64,000 nucleotides of DNA from Quillaja saponaria (taxonomy: Eukaryota > Streptophyta > Magnoliopsida > Fabales > Quillajaceae): assembly GCA_029379385.1 (NCBI GenBank), contig CM055605.1, forward strand, positions 7,227,001 through 7,291,000. Direction: 5' to 3'. The notes under the pieces are model-generated. The model made no database searches and was not told where the DNA came from. It saw nothing but the letters and a program-made list of their open reading frames with translations. The position numbers and the translations under genes are program-made. The first letter of the stretch is position 1; each line of letters opens with the position of its first letter. This document shows positions 11,199 through 24,200 of this stretch, in pieces.

Positions 11199-12983
11199 CA
11201 ATATTTCCCACCTAGACAGAAGGGTTGCACACCATCAACAGAATAGATAGTAGATACTATTAACGTTCGAAGTGATTACGTAGAATTTAACAAAAAAAAA
11301 AAATGGTTAACGTTTGAGAGAGTTTGCTACTGAATGCCGGTACTGACTTGTTTGTGGGGGAAAAAAACAAAAGAAGGAAATAGCAAGGGGAAAATTAGAA
11401 GGGAATGAAGAAAAGAGGAAATAAATCTTATTTTTTATTTTTATTCTTTTTCCAACTAAATAATTTTCTTTCTTTCTATTATGTCAATTACTTTTTGTCC
11501 CACTCAAGTATTTTGTATTTAATTTTCGGATAGACACACTTAAGTAATTAACAAAAAAAAAAAAAAAATTCAAGTAAAATAATAATAATATTGAGAATCT
11601 ATCTACCTATACTATATCCACAATAATTTTTTTTTCTTACTTTTTGAGATGCATAACCATTATTAGTAAAAATTAATTGATTAAAAATATGTATACCTAA
11701 TCAAAATCAAAAATTTGCTAACTAGTTCTTAATTAAATTTTTTTATTAAAACTATTACAGTTTTCAATTAGGAATTGAATTTATTCACATTAAAAATAAG
11801 AAATAAAATTATAAAATATAAACCTATCTATAAAATTCTGTAGAGTTATACTTTTTTTTATGAAAAAAGCAATATTGAGATGACACAATTTTGATAATTT
11901 ATTGTTATACAAATATTTATATATGAGACAAAGAATAATGTTAGTATCTGACTAATAACTGATTTATATCTACTCTAAGGAGATTGGACTGGTAATCAAT
12001 AGAAGATGTGTTCCTAATCGTAAAAATCTAAAATCCTCAAAAATTTCCTGACAGTATTAAAGAAATCAAAATTTGTTTTTATAATTTCACCAAATTTATA
12101 ACATAAATTTTAAAGTTGAAATAGTTAATTTTACATTGTATTAGAATTTTTGGGACCAAGTGATCATGAGTTCAATCATACTCATTATTATCATTTTTTT
12201 TTTTTAACAGTCAAGCATGTTTGGGACAGTTTACGTTTACCTCGACTAATTATCCTTCCATCAAATTAAATGTAGGTCATCCGCTCAAGAAATCAGAACA
12301 GCTGAAACCAAACCAAAATGAATTTTCAACTGCAATTTCTATTTTCTATGGAAATGAAAACAAAAACCACTATCAAACCAAATACAACCTTATTTAGTTT
12401 CTTATTCTTAATTTGTTTGAGTGCTATTTGCTTTTCTAGTGTTCTTCTTATCTAGCATATTCGAACTTTTTATCTATCTTTTTAAGATTTTTATTATATC
12501 TCTAATTCTGCCTACTCAACTACTGATCGAGTTTATTTTTTTGTTGAATGTGTAGTAATATTATAATCTTCCAATGAAATAAAATATATATAAATTAAAG
12601 TATGGCAGCCTTTCAGCTTCTTTATTGTTCAAAATTGCTTTTAAAAAATTACAATACATTTTGTGTCAATGACTCTCTGTACTTTCTTTATCTCTTAGTT
12701 AATTAGAAATTCAATCGAGTCAAGAGTGATGTTATTATTTAAAAATTCTCAAATAACTTAAATATAAATAAAAATGCATTCTATTTCATTTCAAGTTTTT
12801 AAAAAAATTATATCCGTAGTCTTTAAAATGATATCAATACATATTTTTAATTGAGATAAGTGACATATTCGAAAGAGATTTAGTTAGCTCCAACTGATCA
12901 ATGTCAAAATTTATGTATATTACTAAATTACTTTTTAACTAATATCTTGAAGGAATAGAGGTGCAATAATTACTAAGATATTG
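11199..12983. other. Intergenic region, methyltransferase promoter side
   Basis: The first 150-200 bases should hold the methyltransferase 5' UTR and promoter. The rest is AT-rich with several poly-A or poly-T tracts. I see no gene, RNA or clear repeat in it. Confidence 0.5.
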
Positions 12984-13250
12984 ATGAGGAAAATTGCAGC
13001 AGTTTTGTTGTTGATTTTGCCAATGTTAGCTGGTATTAAGCCCGTTGATACAAATTCTCTTCTTCCTCCTCCAATTTCCTTGCAACTTGAAAATTGGTGG
13101 AATCCAAAAGAACCACATATAAGATGGGATTGCATTAAACTTGCTTTAACACTTTGTAAGGAAAAAAAGAATAATGAAGAGGCTTTTAAGACTTGCTATG
13201 TGAAGGCTATGAAAGACTGCAAAGAGGGGAGTATTAAACCAATTATATAG
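12984..13250 (+). CDS. Small secreted peptide with two paired-cysteine helices (88 aa)
   Basis: An intact single-exon frame of 88 aa. Residues 1 to about 17 (MRKIAAVLLLILPMLAG) are a clear secretion signal. A short proline-rich linker (SLLPPPISL) and a WWNP segment follow. The last 35 residues hold all four cysteines as C-x7-C, a 12-residue spacer, then C-x7-C (WDCIKLALTLC and TCYVKAMKDC), a spacing that suits two antiparallel helices tied by two disulfides. In each C-x7-C an alanine sits midway, where the decayed relatives at 20.7 and 28.7 kb have cysteines spaced C-x3-C-x3-C. The C-terminal EGSIKP resembles EGHPPK of those copies. I do not recognise a named family; alpha-hairpinin-like antimicrobial or signalling peptides are the nearest idea. 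The first ATG of the frame was chosen as start. Confidence 0.65.
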   Translation: MRKIAAVLLLILPMLAGIKPVDTNSLLPPPISLQLENWWNPKEPHIRWDCIKLALTLCKEKKNNEEAFKTCYVKAMKDCKEGSIKPII

Positions 13251-14818
13251 CGAGGAGGTGCATGGGTACATGTATATCTATGTGTCTCTTTTCTTTTTAG
13301 CCAAATTTTTTATGCATGTCTCCCTTATATATACTGTTGTAAGAGGAATTGGGGCAATTAATAATGTATATATTCTAATTTGTGAGTAAGGTGTATGGTC
13401 AAGTTGAATGGTTGTTCTTAGAATATACATATTGTTAAAGAATCCCTCTAAATTCCAAATTTTAAACGGTTAGATACATATAAATTTATTTTGCAGGTAT
13501 GTTATGAACAGATAGTCATAAGAGGCTGTTCTCAGTTGTTTCACTTTAGTTTGTTTGAATCTTGTAATAATTTCCTAGCATGTTTTGTAATTTTGTGTCA
13601 TCAACAATTTGAAATGCCTGGTGGGACATTGCGGGTTACTTAATAGGTCATAAAGGATATCATAATCACGAAAATCTATTTGTCGATTCAAATTTATTAA
13701 AAAAAAAAAGCATAAGGATTTCAAATTTCGGTTGTTTTATACAATGTAGATTTTTCCTTCAATCATGTATTGCTCACAATCTGTTTGGTCAATTCATACT
13801 TCTATTTCAAAATTGAGTTATATGGCTTTTTGCCACTCATAATTTATTAGTGATTTATCTATTTCGGTAAATCAAATATCAACTCAGCCAATTGTTTGGC
13901 CTATTGGCCGATTTTGTTAATGTTACAAAATTGATCCATTTTAACTCGTTTTAGAAGTTGATTAGTATGTCCTACTAATTGGCAAACCAAACAATATATT
14001 CTTGTACTTTAACCGATTTTGCCTATGTCATTTTATTGTAAAGCCGATCTTTTATGCAGCAAATGAGTCTGCAGTGAGATTTTTTTTATATAAATTCATA
14101 TCGTCATTCACTTGTTGATAACTCATTTGTGCAATTTAGGACATTTACCACACATGTCTTGCATAAAAGATGAAAAAATTATAGAGAATTAGATATGATT
14201 ATGAGAAGATGTCATTTGTAAAGGTTCCTGACCAAATCAACTTCATGTATTTTATTTTTATTGACTTTTTTTTTTATAGGGGTGGGTGAAGGGGCAAATA
14301 AACCCCAAAATAGGTTTTTCAGGAAAATCAACCCTTGGACCTCCTATTAGCCATCAATTTACATGTTTCTTTGAAATGTAGATTTAACTTTTAACGTTTA
14401 GAATAATATAATGATATAATATTTATGAATTTCATATCCATTCAAACATCTTTCATAATTTCACTTTATTGATATCGTTATGTCTACCATCAAAACTGCC
14501 TAATCGATAGTAGTTTATATTAAGGTTATGAACCGATGGTACTTTATATTCATAATTTTGTGCCGTGGCCTTTGAATCTCTTTTCCTCACTATCCTATCC
14601 ATATTGATTGCTTTTCAAATAGAATTTAGAGCATAATTATATGTGTCATCTGATGTGCCTAAACGATTCAAAAGGTAAAATACAACCAAAAACTGAAAGG
14701 ATTTTTTCAAAATAAACCTATATAGCTAGTGAAAGATCGAATATGTTTTCACTTAATGATCAATTGACATTGCAGTTTCCATCTTTGGTTTAATTAAGAT
14801 TAAAAAATTATTGGTTAG
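13251..14818. other. Intergenic region without recognisable genes
   Basis: AT-rich DNA; the first 150 bases are probably the 3' UTR of the small peptide gene. I could support no other feature. Confidence 0.5.
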
Positions 14819-17800
14819 GTAAAAAATTTAAGAAAAGTAAACATTAGTCCTATTTTTTTCTTCACATTTCAAATAATTTCTATAATAAATGTAGATTTCT
14901 AAAAAGTCCTACTTTTAAATTTTCTTTCCAAATAAATTCTAAATTTTATATTGACACTTTTAACTTTTTTTTTATTGTTAATTATAAGTTTAACATATTA
15001 ATTAAGTAGACTTATTTTTTAAAAACAAATTATTTAATTTAGAAGTTAAAATTTTTATTTAACAATTAATAGAAGAATAACTCTTTTAAAAATTAACTAT
15101 ATTTTCATAATTCCTTTAAAATAATTTTTTTAAATTAAAAATTATATTCATAAGTAAATATAAATGCATATTGTCACATTCCTCACGGAGGCATGACAAG
15201 CCGGAAGATTGGATAACCAAACCTCCATAACCTTGACTTTATCACAATTGAATATATACGACTCTTGACTAAAACAACACATAAAGACAACTTTTATAAA
15301 ACAGGAATTAACTATAAAAGCTAGTTTATTTAAATAAATAACAATTTACTGAAAATTTTGACAAAGGTTCCCTGAGATATAGAACATGCCTCAAAATACA
15401 ACCACATATATTCCTGTTTTTACACAACAAGACAAAGACAATTAACTAGACTTGTATATCATACTGAATTAAACACCCCACAATTCTATTGTAACTGCAA
15501 ACTTTCATCTTTGACTTCAAGTATGAGATTTTGAATATACCTTGTCACCAAACACTTGGCAACGCCCATTATTGGTATTTTCCGTCCTTTAAGATCCTAT
15601 TACTAAAATAAACCACAAAAGAGGGGTCAGTCATGTAGACTTCATGAGTAGAAAAACGTACTTAAAAGGTACTAGCATCACTCATTATAAGTATATAACA
15701 TATACAGTCAATTAATATCATGTAACAATATTCATGTATCAATTCAAAATATGCGCACGCATTTGTAATCGTCATAAGCTCACAACTCTCATGATTCATA
15801 GGATAACAAATCAATCATAACATACAAAGCAAGCAAAAGGCCAACGAGTAACTCAGCCTCACACAACAGTATATTTCCCCACCGGGCATTTACAGGCCCA
15901 CATAACAGATTAATCTCCGTATATAATCCATCTCACTGGGGCTAAGCACTCAAATTTTTAAAAGATTTATCAGAATCAGAATATATCAGGATTTCAAATC
16001 AGAATATCCTAGGTGCACATAGATTTCACTTTCTGAAATAAAAAAAAAATCATTTTTCAAAAAAATTAACTTTGTTGGCCCTTATCAACCACAAGCAATA
16101 TCAAACAAATATAATTCAAATAAATCATTGAAATACTGCACTTGCTTTTTTTCTATATGTCAAATTTATTCAAATACACATAATCATCTAGCCCCCAAAA
16201 GTAACAGTTAGCCACTCACCGGTTTACAAATCTTGTTCGTCACTTCCTCTTGTGCTCACGTGTGTCATCAGGCCCACAGAAGGGTCTGGAACTGAAATTC
16301 ATAGTTTCAAATAATATTTAGTTCATAAACGTTATTGTTATAATCTTTTAAATACTAAGTTTATCTATCAACTTATATAGGTTTCTTTATGAAAATTTTC
16401 TATTAAGCCATTACATGTCAAGTAGTATGAATTGTACTTTATATGATAAGGTTGATAATGAAGAGACATTTTAAATGGCTTGACAATGTATAGGGTAGAA
16501 GGAAACAATTAGAAAAGATAAAAAAAAAACACTAGTGAGTTAGAGATGTTGAAACTGTCCAAACTTAAGATTTGGACCAGTATTCACTCTAATGGTCATA
16601 TCTTCCTCTAAGAAATTCAAAATCTAGTTTTGTAAAATGTATTAAATACTAGACACATGTAGCTTTATAATGGTACATCATTTGAAATTTTTAGATTTAT
16701 ATATCAATATAGTTTATTCTTTGAACTTGCATCAAATTTTACAAAACACAAGATTTTGACAGCTCTGACCTTACCTTAGTTATTTGAACATAACTTTCTC
16801 TAAAAAAAAGAAAATTCAATTCCGTTGGTTGGATTTATTAATAGACAGATATATTTTTCTAGAAAGGTATGTGTATGTTAGTATAGTTAATTATTTAAAG
16901 TTTACTCTTTTTAGGCATTTCACGACCTCATTAGATACATGTTTATTTTCACTTACATACTTAATCAAATTTAATAAAACCAAGTTGAGGAATTAAATTT
17001 AGGAAGTTAAATAGCTTTCTTATTTAAAAACTTCTCCTAAAATCAACTTGAACTCACTTAATTCCTCACATGAACCAAAAACAGGGCATTTGTACAATTC
17101 TGATTACCTAAAACAGATTCTAATGCTTGTAGAATTCTCATACTTAAGAAATAAATTACGAAACTTTCCATTATAGTATTTGAAAATGTTAGGAACATTT
17201 TATTTTTAGCACTCTTCTCCTAATTCATCTTTTAAGACCCTCTAAAGTCAATTAAACTAAAACAGGTTCAATCAGTAGCTGAAAATCATAACCCTGACTT
17301 CCACCACCTCCAAAATATTCATAACAAGGAATTAAAACCTTCACAACTCCAGAATTTCTCTTTATTAAACTAGGAATAACTTTTATTTAGAGGTCCTATG
17401 TTAATTCCAACCACAAACCCGATGAAGTCTCCCGAACTAACTACAGCTTTCTAAAAATCCTGCATGGACCTAACCTCAGCCCAGCAGCTCTAATGATCAA
17501 TATACTTGGAATCAGATTACAAAATTTTACAGACATCACCTCAAGACCCTAAGATACACTTTCTCTTTTGAAATCTTAATTTAATTCATCTCCAAAAGTA
17601 CCCGAAACACAAGATTTCTTTCATCTACAAATCTACCCTTGCACCCCCTTCAAAATCCACTTAACTCTCATTTTCCAACACCTTCAATCTTCAACTCATA
17701 CTCCTTACTTCAACACTAATTCACTAACACTAATCCAATTAAATTCAAAGTTGTACTAGTGATTTAGAATCAATCAAGAGCTTAAGTTGTCAATTTCCAA

Positions 17801-19285
17801 CACCAATCCAACCAAGTTACAAGTCCTTCCTTTTACACACCCTCCTTGGGTGCTGATGTCACTTGCTATTACTGTCTTGCAAAAGTAATTTGTGGCCTGC
17901 TTACTTGGTATTCCCAACTGCAAGAGGAACTACTAGATTATTCACAAGAATCTCAAACTGCCCATATAGCTTGTTCGGAGACACCTCCAAAAGAACATAT
18001 GCTAAAAGTTAGTGATTAATTAAAATGTTGCTTCATCACTTAACTATCAATTAAAAGAATATATGATAATAGCGAATTGCATTAACTGTTTAACATTCTT
18101 AATTTGGTGTGATAAAACCTGCCTCCTCCACTCCAGCTAAAATATTATCTTAATACATGACATTTAATAGGATCCTAAGTTGCAGAAAATTATGATGTAG
18201 CATATTAGAAAATACATGTTAAACTATCAGGTGATTATTAGAACAAAACCAATAAAAAGATATTCCAAAATATACCTCGAAAAATATGCCTAAACTTCCA
18301 CTCAACATCATAGAGATCCCCTGCAATTAGTTCTTAAGCTGGTGGTTGCTGTGAGAAATCCAGCAAAGGGGAAACTTTATTAGCAACATGACAAGGAGTA
18401 GAGAACCCTCCACCAACTAAGACCCCAAAACTCAATTGAACTAGTATGAGGGTAAGGAAGGAAGGAGGAGAATTCAGCTTACAAAGAACCAAGGTTTACT
18501 TGGCTACTAAGAATTTCTCATGGCAAGATGAAGAGCAAGAAAAACAAGGCACTTCAAGAAGTAAACAGAGGGGAATAAATGAACACAAGAGGCGATGGAT
18601 TAAAAAAAAATCTGGAAGGTTAAGGCTAGAAAAAGACAAATGAAAAAATGAGGTTAAAGTCAATTCTCTAATTGAGTGGTGTAGAATAAATCTTAATTTT
18701 ATACATACATTTACATACATATATATATATATTATTTTAGAACCTATACTAAGGTATCAGGTTGTAACATGTTTAATTTATTTATTTATTTGATGAAGAA
18801 AATTTATTTATTATGCTTAAAACTCGACTTTACAATATCAAGTTATAAGGGTTATGACACATATATATGTCACTTGTTCTCTGTTAATTTTCTTACAAAA
18901 TGAATCTACGTTTATTTATTTTTAATTCTAATTAATCATGAAAAATATAGTAGTTCAAGTTTAAATTAAAATTTTTATTTTTTATTTATAAATACTTTCT
19001 GAAAAAAAATAAAATGAAAGGAGATAATGAGAACTTTTTATTAATTTTTAAGTTCTTTTTCTTTTATTAATGATTATATAATGAATTTATATTTAATTTT
19101 ATGTCATGTAATTTCTTAAACTTAAAACTAAAAACAAAAAATAAGGATAAAAGTTGTATAAAAATGTCAACATAAAATTTAAGACTTATTTGAGTAGAAA
19201 TTTTAAAAGTAAGAATTCTTTGAGAATGCAAATTTAATATAAAAACTTATTTGAAATATGAAGAGAAAAATATGACTCATCCTTA
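14819..19285. mobile_element. Foldback element arms split by a nested insertion
   Basis: The stretch 14846-14965 matches, as an imperfect inverted repeat, the stretch 19160-19279. Shared blocks in order include CACATTTCAAATAA, CCTACTTTTAAA and TAAATTTTATATTGACA. Weaker similarity continues inward for about 200 bases on both sides. Removing the insertion at 15172-18859 would leave an AT-rich palindromic element of roughly 750 bp, like a long-TIR MITE or foldback element. The outer target duplication was not identified. Confidence 0.5.
15172..18859. mobile_element. Candidate solo LTR or LTR-like element, 3.69 kb
   Basis: The block begins TGTCACATTCC and ends GGGTTATGACA, so it has the TG...CA ends and a short terminal inverted repeat (TGTCA/TGACA) of an LTR. 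It is flanked on both sides by CATAT (15167-15171 and 18860-18864), a perfect 5-bp duplication. Base composition inside is less AT-extreme than outside. No reverse transcriptase, primer-binding site or second LTR copy was seen, so a solo LTR is preferred over a full element. The open frames at 16784 and 18446 inside it show no domain. Confidence 0.5.
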
Positions 19286-19429
19286 TTGTTCCCTACAACT
19301 TTTCACATAATTGAGAAGTTTCTCTACTTAATATAATATATATGATAAATTTGTATATAAACAGAGAAGGCCAGTCCAGGAACGAAGTACTAAAACTACA
19401 TACTTGATCAAAGGAATGGCGGGGATCTT

Positions 19430-19515
19430 TTTTTTTTTGGGTACATTGTGAGTGCTCAAACCTGGCACTAAGGGTGAGTGGATAGGTACTAACCGATTAG
19501 GCTAAGCTCTTGGTG
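19430..19515 (-). mobile_element. tRNA-derived SINE
   Basis: On the minus strand the stretch reads with a Pol III A box (TAGCCTAATCGG), a B box-like GGTTTGAGCACT about 45 bases later, and ends in an A-rich tail (poly-T on the plus strand at 19430-19438). It lies just before the broken peptide gene at 19524. Confidence 0.55.
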
Positions 19516-19523
19516 ATAAATGA

Positions 19524-19708
19524 ATGGTGAAGATTGCAATAACAACAATGTTAGTTATAATTGTTCTTTTGTTAATTGTTGTGGTAGAAGCTAATCATGA
19601 TCCTCATCGTCCATACCAATTTTATACCGAAAAATGAAATAGTCTTTGGAATGTACTGCCTATTGTCTTGAGACTGAGGATTACTTGAATGAAATCTTGA
19701 AGTGCTAA
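19524..19708 (+). pseudogene. Broken small secreted cysteine peptide gene
   Basis: From the ATG at 19524 a 37-residue frame encodes a strong signal peptide (MVKIAITTMLVIIVLLLIVV) and a 14-residue tail ending at TGA 19635-19637. Fifteen bases further, in another frame, 19652-19708 reads CTAYCLETEDYLNEILKC and stop, a C-x3-C-x12-C block like those of the 20.7 and 28.7 kb loci. The two parts look like one gene split by a frame-changing indel. Alternatively the 37-residue secreted peptide is a product in its own right. Confidence 0.45.
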
Positions 19709-20673
19709 GATAGGAACGTGAAAGGCTAGATCTTCCGTAGCTTGATCGATCATAATACAATATCTTTGATTTCATAGTGTGAGATGTTATTTTTTAATTT
19801 TTATTTAAATTAATATTTAATGCACAGTTAGTTACTTGATCACAGAGATGCATACTAGTTATAAAAAATACAACAACAACAAACATGTTTACTTGTAATA
19901 TGATGTGTTAATTTGAATTGTTTTGTTGTTTCAAATATATATTTTATTAGATTTATTTGGTCATTGTGCGTTCACGAATTATTTTATTTTATCTTAAATT
20001 TATTTTTACTTTATGAGATTTATTATTAAATTGACGAGACATTAAAATATTAATTGATGCACCAATTTATTTTGCTATAAGTCATAGATTTTCCTAACAA
20101 TTATATTATATAATGTGAAATTTTAACTTTCAAAACAAAACATTTTGTTATGTAGATTTTTATTTTTAATTTTGAATATGCAGATATCTTTTCTATTTAC
20201 CTAAAAAAAATAATTTAAAATGTAGCATCAATACTAATTGCTTACTTACTTAAACATAGATTTGCTCTAAGTTTTTTCACAATTGATCATCTCTAATAAG
20301 TAATAAAAAAATCATTCATAAAATTAGTCAAATTAATTAAGGTTATTTATGTACGTGTAAGATAAAATATTATTTGTAATGTATAGAGAATGAGATTAAA
20401 TTAAGAATTTTTTATTTAAATAAAATTTAAAAATACCAAACAAAAATTCAAAGATGAGAAATATTAGATAGAAAAAAAAAAAAACAGAACTAGATTGAAA
20501 AAGTAGAAATCTCTATAATTAAGTTAGGAGATGAAAGAAATTAGTTGACTAATATGATAAGTGGTGATTTACCATGTTTGAAAAGTATAATATGATATTA
20601 TAAATAGTGATTACTCTATAATAATAATAATTCTTAGATTTATTCTTAGACATTTAAATTCTAAAATTATCCA
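19709..20673. other. AT-rich spacer between two broken peptide loci
   Basis: No gene was found. The segment 20525-20570 (GAAATTAGTTGACTAATATG) matches the right end of the MITE-like element at 63285-63990. Confidence 0.45.
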
Positions 20674-20890
20674 TTATACATCCTTAGGAGGATGCCCCTC
20701 TGCACAATCTTGCAAGCATTTTTTAAGACAAGGCATGTAGTCCTTTGGAAGTGCACTCTTTGTACATTCTTCTTTTTCCCAAGTTAGAGTGAGAGACAGT
20801 ACAATTTGCATCTAGTTGCAGTAGTAGTAGAAGTGCTGCTAATAGTACAAACACATTGATCAGCACCATTACTAATCCTCTACATTTCAT
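20674..20890 (-). pseudogene. Decayed secreted cysteine-hairpin peptide gene, copy A
   Basis: Read on the minus strand from the ATG at 20890, a long leucine-rich signal peptide (starting MKCRGLVMVLINVFVLLAAL) is followed by a frame change. The +1 frame then gives ECTKSALPKDYMPCLKKC, LQDCAEGHPPKDV and a stop at 20674-20676. Alignment with the 28.7 kb locus shows about 44 bases missing before the ECTKS block, not a multiple of three, which explains the break. The conserved C-terminus carries C-x3-C-x3-C. An unrecognised tiny intron could also reconcile the frames, but no good splice sites were seen. Confidence 0.5.
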
Positions 20891-22094
20891 TTTTAGTATA
20901 TTCCACAAACAAAAGTTTCTTTTTCTTGTTCTTATTATGGAATAACTAAATGTATTTATATAATGTGCCCTACAATAATTTTCCATGCAAAATGTTTGTT
21001 AAGGAATAAAATTATATGGAAAGGTCTTGATCAATTATATTTGTTAAGAATAAATTTTTCATGAATTAATAAAATTATGGGATTTGATTCAGATTTTTTG
21101 TTTTTAAAAGTATTACTATGACTTTTGGTAAAGGTGTAGTTACATTTTGGGTTCAAATCACTCTCTTTTTTTTAAATAAAAATCATATGACTCATCAATA
21201 TTATGCAAAAACTATGTAAACATAAAAGAATGAATTTCTAGGATAAAATACACATAAATTCTTGAAGTTATCAATTAAGAGACATTAATACATGATAGGT
21301 CTTTAATTTGTTTTCTTTCTTTTGTTTTGGGAAAACATCTAGCCTTTCCCAAACGGCTAGCTCATTAGTTTATTCATACTAATGCCAATAGATAATTAAA
21401 TTCAATGTGTAAATTTCTTTCTTTATCACAAAATAATAAAATATTAAATAACTTATCTTAGGAACAAATATATCAGAAAAGGCATGCTTTTTAAGGAAAA
21501 AAAAATGAATCATAGTCATATAAAAGAGAAAATTACTTAGGAATCTATAGTTTTGTAAACATGAATTCAGTCAAGTTCTTAGCCATACATACAGAAATTA
21601 AGAGATTTTTGGCCCCATTCTCAATATCTCCAGTATTTGTTTATAAAACACTAACGCCAAAAATCAGGAAAAAGAAGAAATCAAAGAATCACAAAGAACT
21701 TGAATTATAAATCCTTATTTTCCTTGAATTATTTTATATACCATTAGTTTGTTAAGAGTTTAAAGCCCACACAAACAATCACCAAATAAGTTTGTCATAA
21801 TTAGAAACAAAACTTAGCATGATTGAGCAAGGATTCAGATCTCCTGTCCCAATTCTCTGTCACACCAATCAAAAAATACACCTAGAACCTCATTTAACTG
21901 CCTCATTAATCCAACCTTAATGCCGTTAACAATAAATAAATAAAAGAAAAGAAAAAGAAAATCAATGCTCAGGACAAGATCAGTCCTTCTGTCAGTTGAC
22001 AAAGGATATAAATTTCATTTGCAATTAATATAAAACTTTAGATCTAATATAATACATGAGACAAGTCAAATAAAGCAATTGGCTCTATATAAAA
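20891..22094. other. Intergenic AT-rich region
   Basis: No gene, RNA or clear repeat is supported in this stretch. Confidence 0.4.
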
Positions 22095-22445
22095 ATAGGT
22101 GTATCTGAATTCTTCATTTGCTTCAACGTAAAGGCATCTTCATCTGGAACTATCTCCTGTTTAGCCTCCTTGGCTAAGTGTTCATCTGCATCATTAGTTT
22201 CTTTAATTTCAGTCCCTTCTTCTTACTGCATAAAAGACATCTTCATTTTCTGGCTTACGACGATGACCCACAAATTCTTCTATATCTTTGAAGACCAATT
22301 TGATTTATTGTGACTGATCTGATATCTTATTATGATCTGCAGTCTAACTGCTAAGATTAGTGGCAAGCAAGGCAATGGCTTGAGGACCTCATGAAGCTGC
22401 CTCCTCTACCTGCTTTTTAAGATTTATTCTTTTTGCTCTCTCGAA
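22095..22445 (-). pseudogene. Unidentified gene fragment, frameshifted
   Basis: On the minus strand the stretch reads like an exon remnant: ERAKRINLKKQVEEAAS, then a stop, GPQAIALLATN, another stop, then DIEEFVGHRRKPENEDVFYA, a frame change, and GTEIKETNDADEHLAKEA continuing to a TAG. Base composition and residue use are coding-like, but at least two stops and one frameshift interrupt it. I do not recognise the parent gene. A captured or retroposed exon is likely. Confidence 0.4.
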
Positions 22446-22518
22446 GGATTTCTGTGTAACATAATTAAAGGATCACATATATGAATTTAGAACAAAGTTT
22501 AATATAACACACGTGTAC

Positions 22519-24200
22519 ATGATTGAGTCATAGTAGTGGAACAGTCGTATTCTCAAGCAAGCACGCCTTATGTCAGGTAGGTTTTCCTTTTCGTACTATC
22601 TTCTTATTGGTAGCCCCTTATATTTGGTTATAATAAACCCTAAGAGTTCTCCTATTAATTATTAAATTACTCAGTCTATATTTACTGTCAATTCACATAA
22701 TACCAAATGTGCTTAAGCTCTAATTACCAACTTATTACATAAATCAATTGGGCTCTAACAAGCCAGTCCCAATTGGCCAAATCTTAATCTGTTTCATTGA
22801 AACCAAAATCATACAATTAATGACATCTCACACATAGAATTTCTAACATTCTCCCTCTTAGGAAATATTAATTGTAGCTTTAAAACATTTAAAAAACATT
22901 TAAAAAAAAAAATCTCAAGTAGATATTTTTCTGTGGCCACAATTTTTGAAAAAACTCGGGTCCTAAGACTAAATCTTTAACAATCCAGTCCAACTAAATT
23001 ATTAACATTGAATCATGGCAATTATTGGACTCATTTAAACGAAACAAAACCAATCCATGGTTACAAATGCCAACAAGTACTTAATCGATAAAAGATCTAT
23101 ATATGGTAGTGCAACAAGAAAATAGCATCCAATTGTGATCTCAACACGTGTTATTTTCATTGTCAATCTTTTTGAGTGATTTCATTATAAACCAATTGCT
23201 TCCAAAGAGCTTTAGAAATCACATCAACTTAATTTAAGCTTCTATGTCTCAAACATCATCTTTAGATATCCAACTAGTGCCGTTTTAAGACATACTCCAA
23301 GTTTACAAAACAATTATACTTAAGACAGCAACCAAGTCTTAAAATTTTAATATAATCACATGTCATACATATAAATCATACAGTGCACATATAATATAAA
23401 TTATATCACGATGAAATAATAATTATTTTCATTAACATAACATATCATCCAAAGGATGTAAATAAACATAAGTTAAAAACAACATATACAATATGCTAGC
23501 TAGTTTGAACAAAATAAGTTAAACTTCGACTAACCAAATACATCAAATGTCTCCATATAATGTTATCAACATGACTTTGGTTAAAGGATCTGGTAAGATT
23601 TTTTCTGTATCAATATGTTTAAACATAATGTATCAATTTTCCACTAAATCTTTAGTCACTAGATATTTTATATTTATGACTTTCGATGCACTACAAATCT
23701 TATTGTTCTCTTAAAAAAACACAATAGAACTATTGTCACAATATATTTTAAGTTGTTTAGAGATCGATTCAATAACACCAAATTAAGTTATCGTGTACTT
23801 CAATCATACATCATGTTTGGATATTCAATAACAAGCAATAAACTCAACTTGCATAATAGAAGAAACTTTTGGTTGGAACTTCTCTAAGATACAGCCCCTC
23901 AATTAACATGAAAATATATTCCGAAGTTAAAATCATCTTTGCAACTAGCAAAGTCAAAATAAAAGTAACAAAATAATTCAAGCTAATTAACTCTTTTATG
24001 CAATAACATAAAATATTTGATTCTTTATAAGAAATTCATAATTTTCTTCACAATAACCTAATATTCTGGTCTTGGGTTTTACTGTTTGAAGAACTCTCAC
24101 TGTAAAAGCATTATCAGGTCTAGTGCAAACCTAAGCATACAACAAGTTTCTAAATGCACTATCGTAATGCACATTTTTCAAAAATTAGTGTATAAACTTC
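22519..24200 (-). mobile_element. Ty1/copia retrotransposon remnant (pol 3' end plus 3' LTR)
   Basis: On the minus strand, 24200-23530 holds a copia RNase H region with many stops and shifts: VCTRPDNAFTV, then QVEFIACY, IESISKQLKIYCDN and DPLTKV in the canonical order. Downstream is a polypurine tract (AAGAGGGAGAA, complement of 22849-22859), immediately followed by an LTR start TGTTAGAAATTC at 22848. The LTR extends to about 22519; its exact end is uncertain. The 5' part (gag, integrase, 5' LTR) was not found, so this is a truncated dead copy. Confidence 0.8.

Noticed and set aside
15172..18859. Protein-coding gene inside the LTR-like block (open frames at 16784 and 18446)
   Set aside because: Short frames with low-complexity K-rich or hydrophobic residues, no start context, no domain and no splice-consistent partners.
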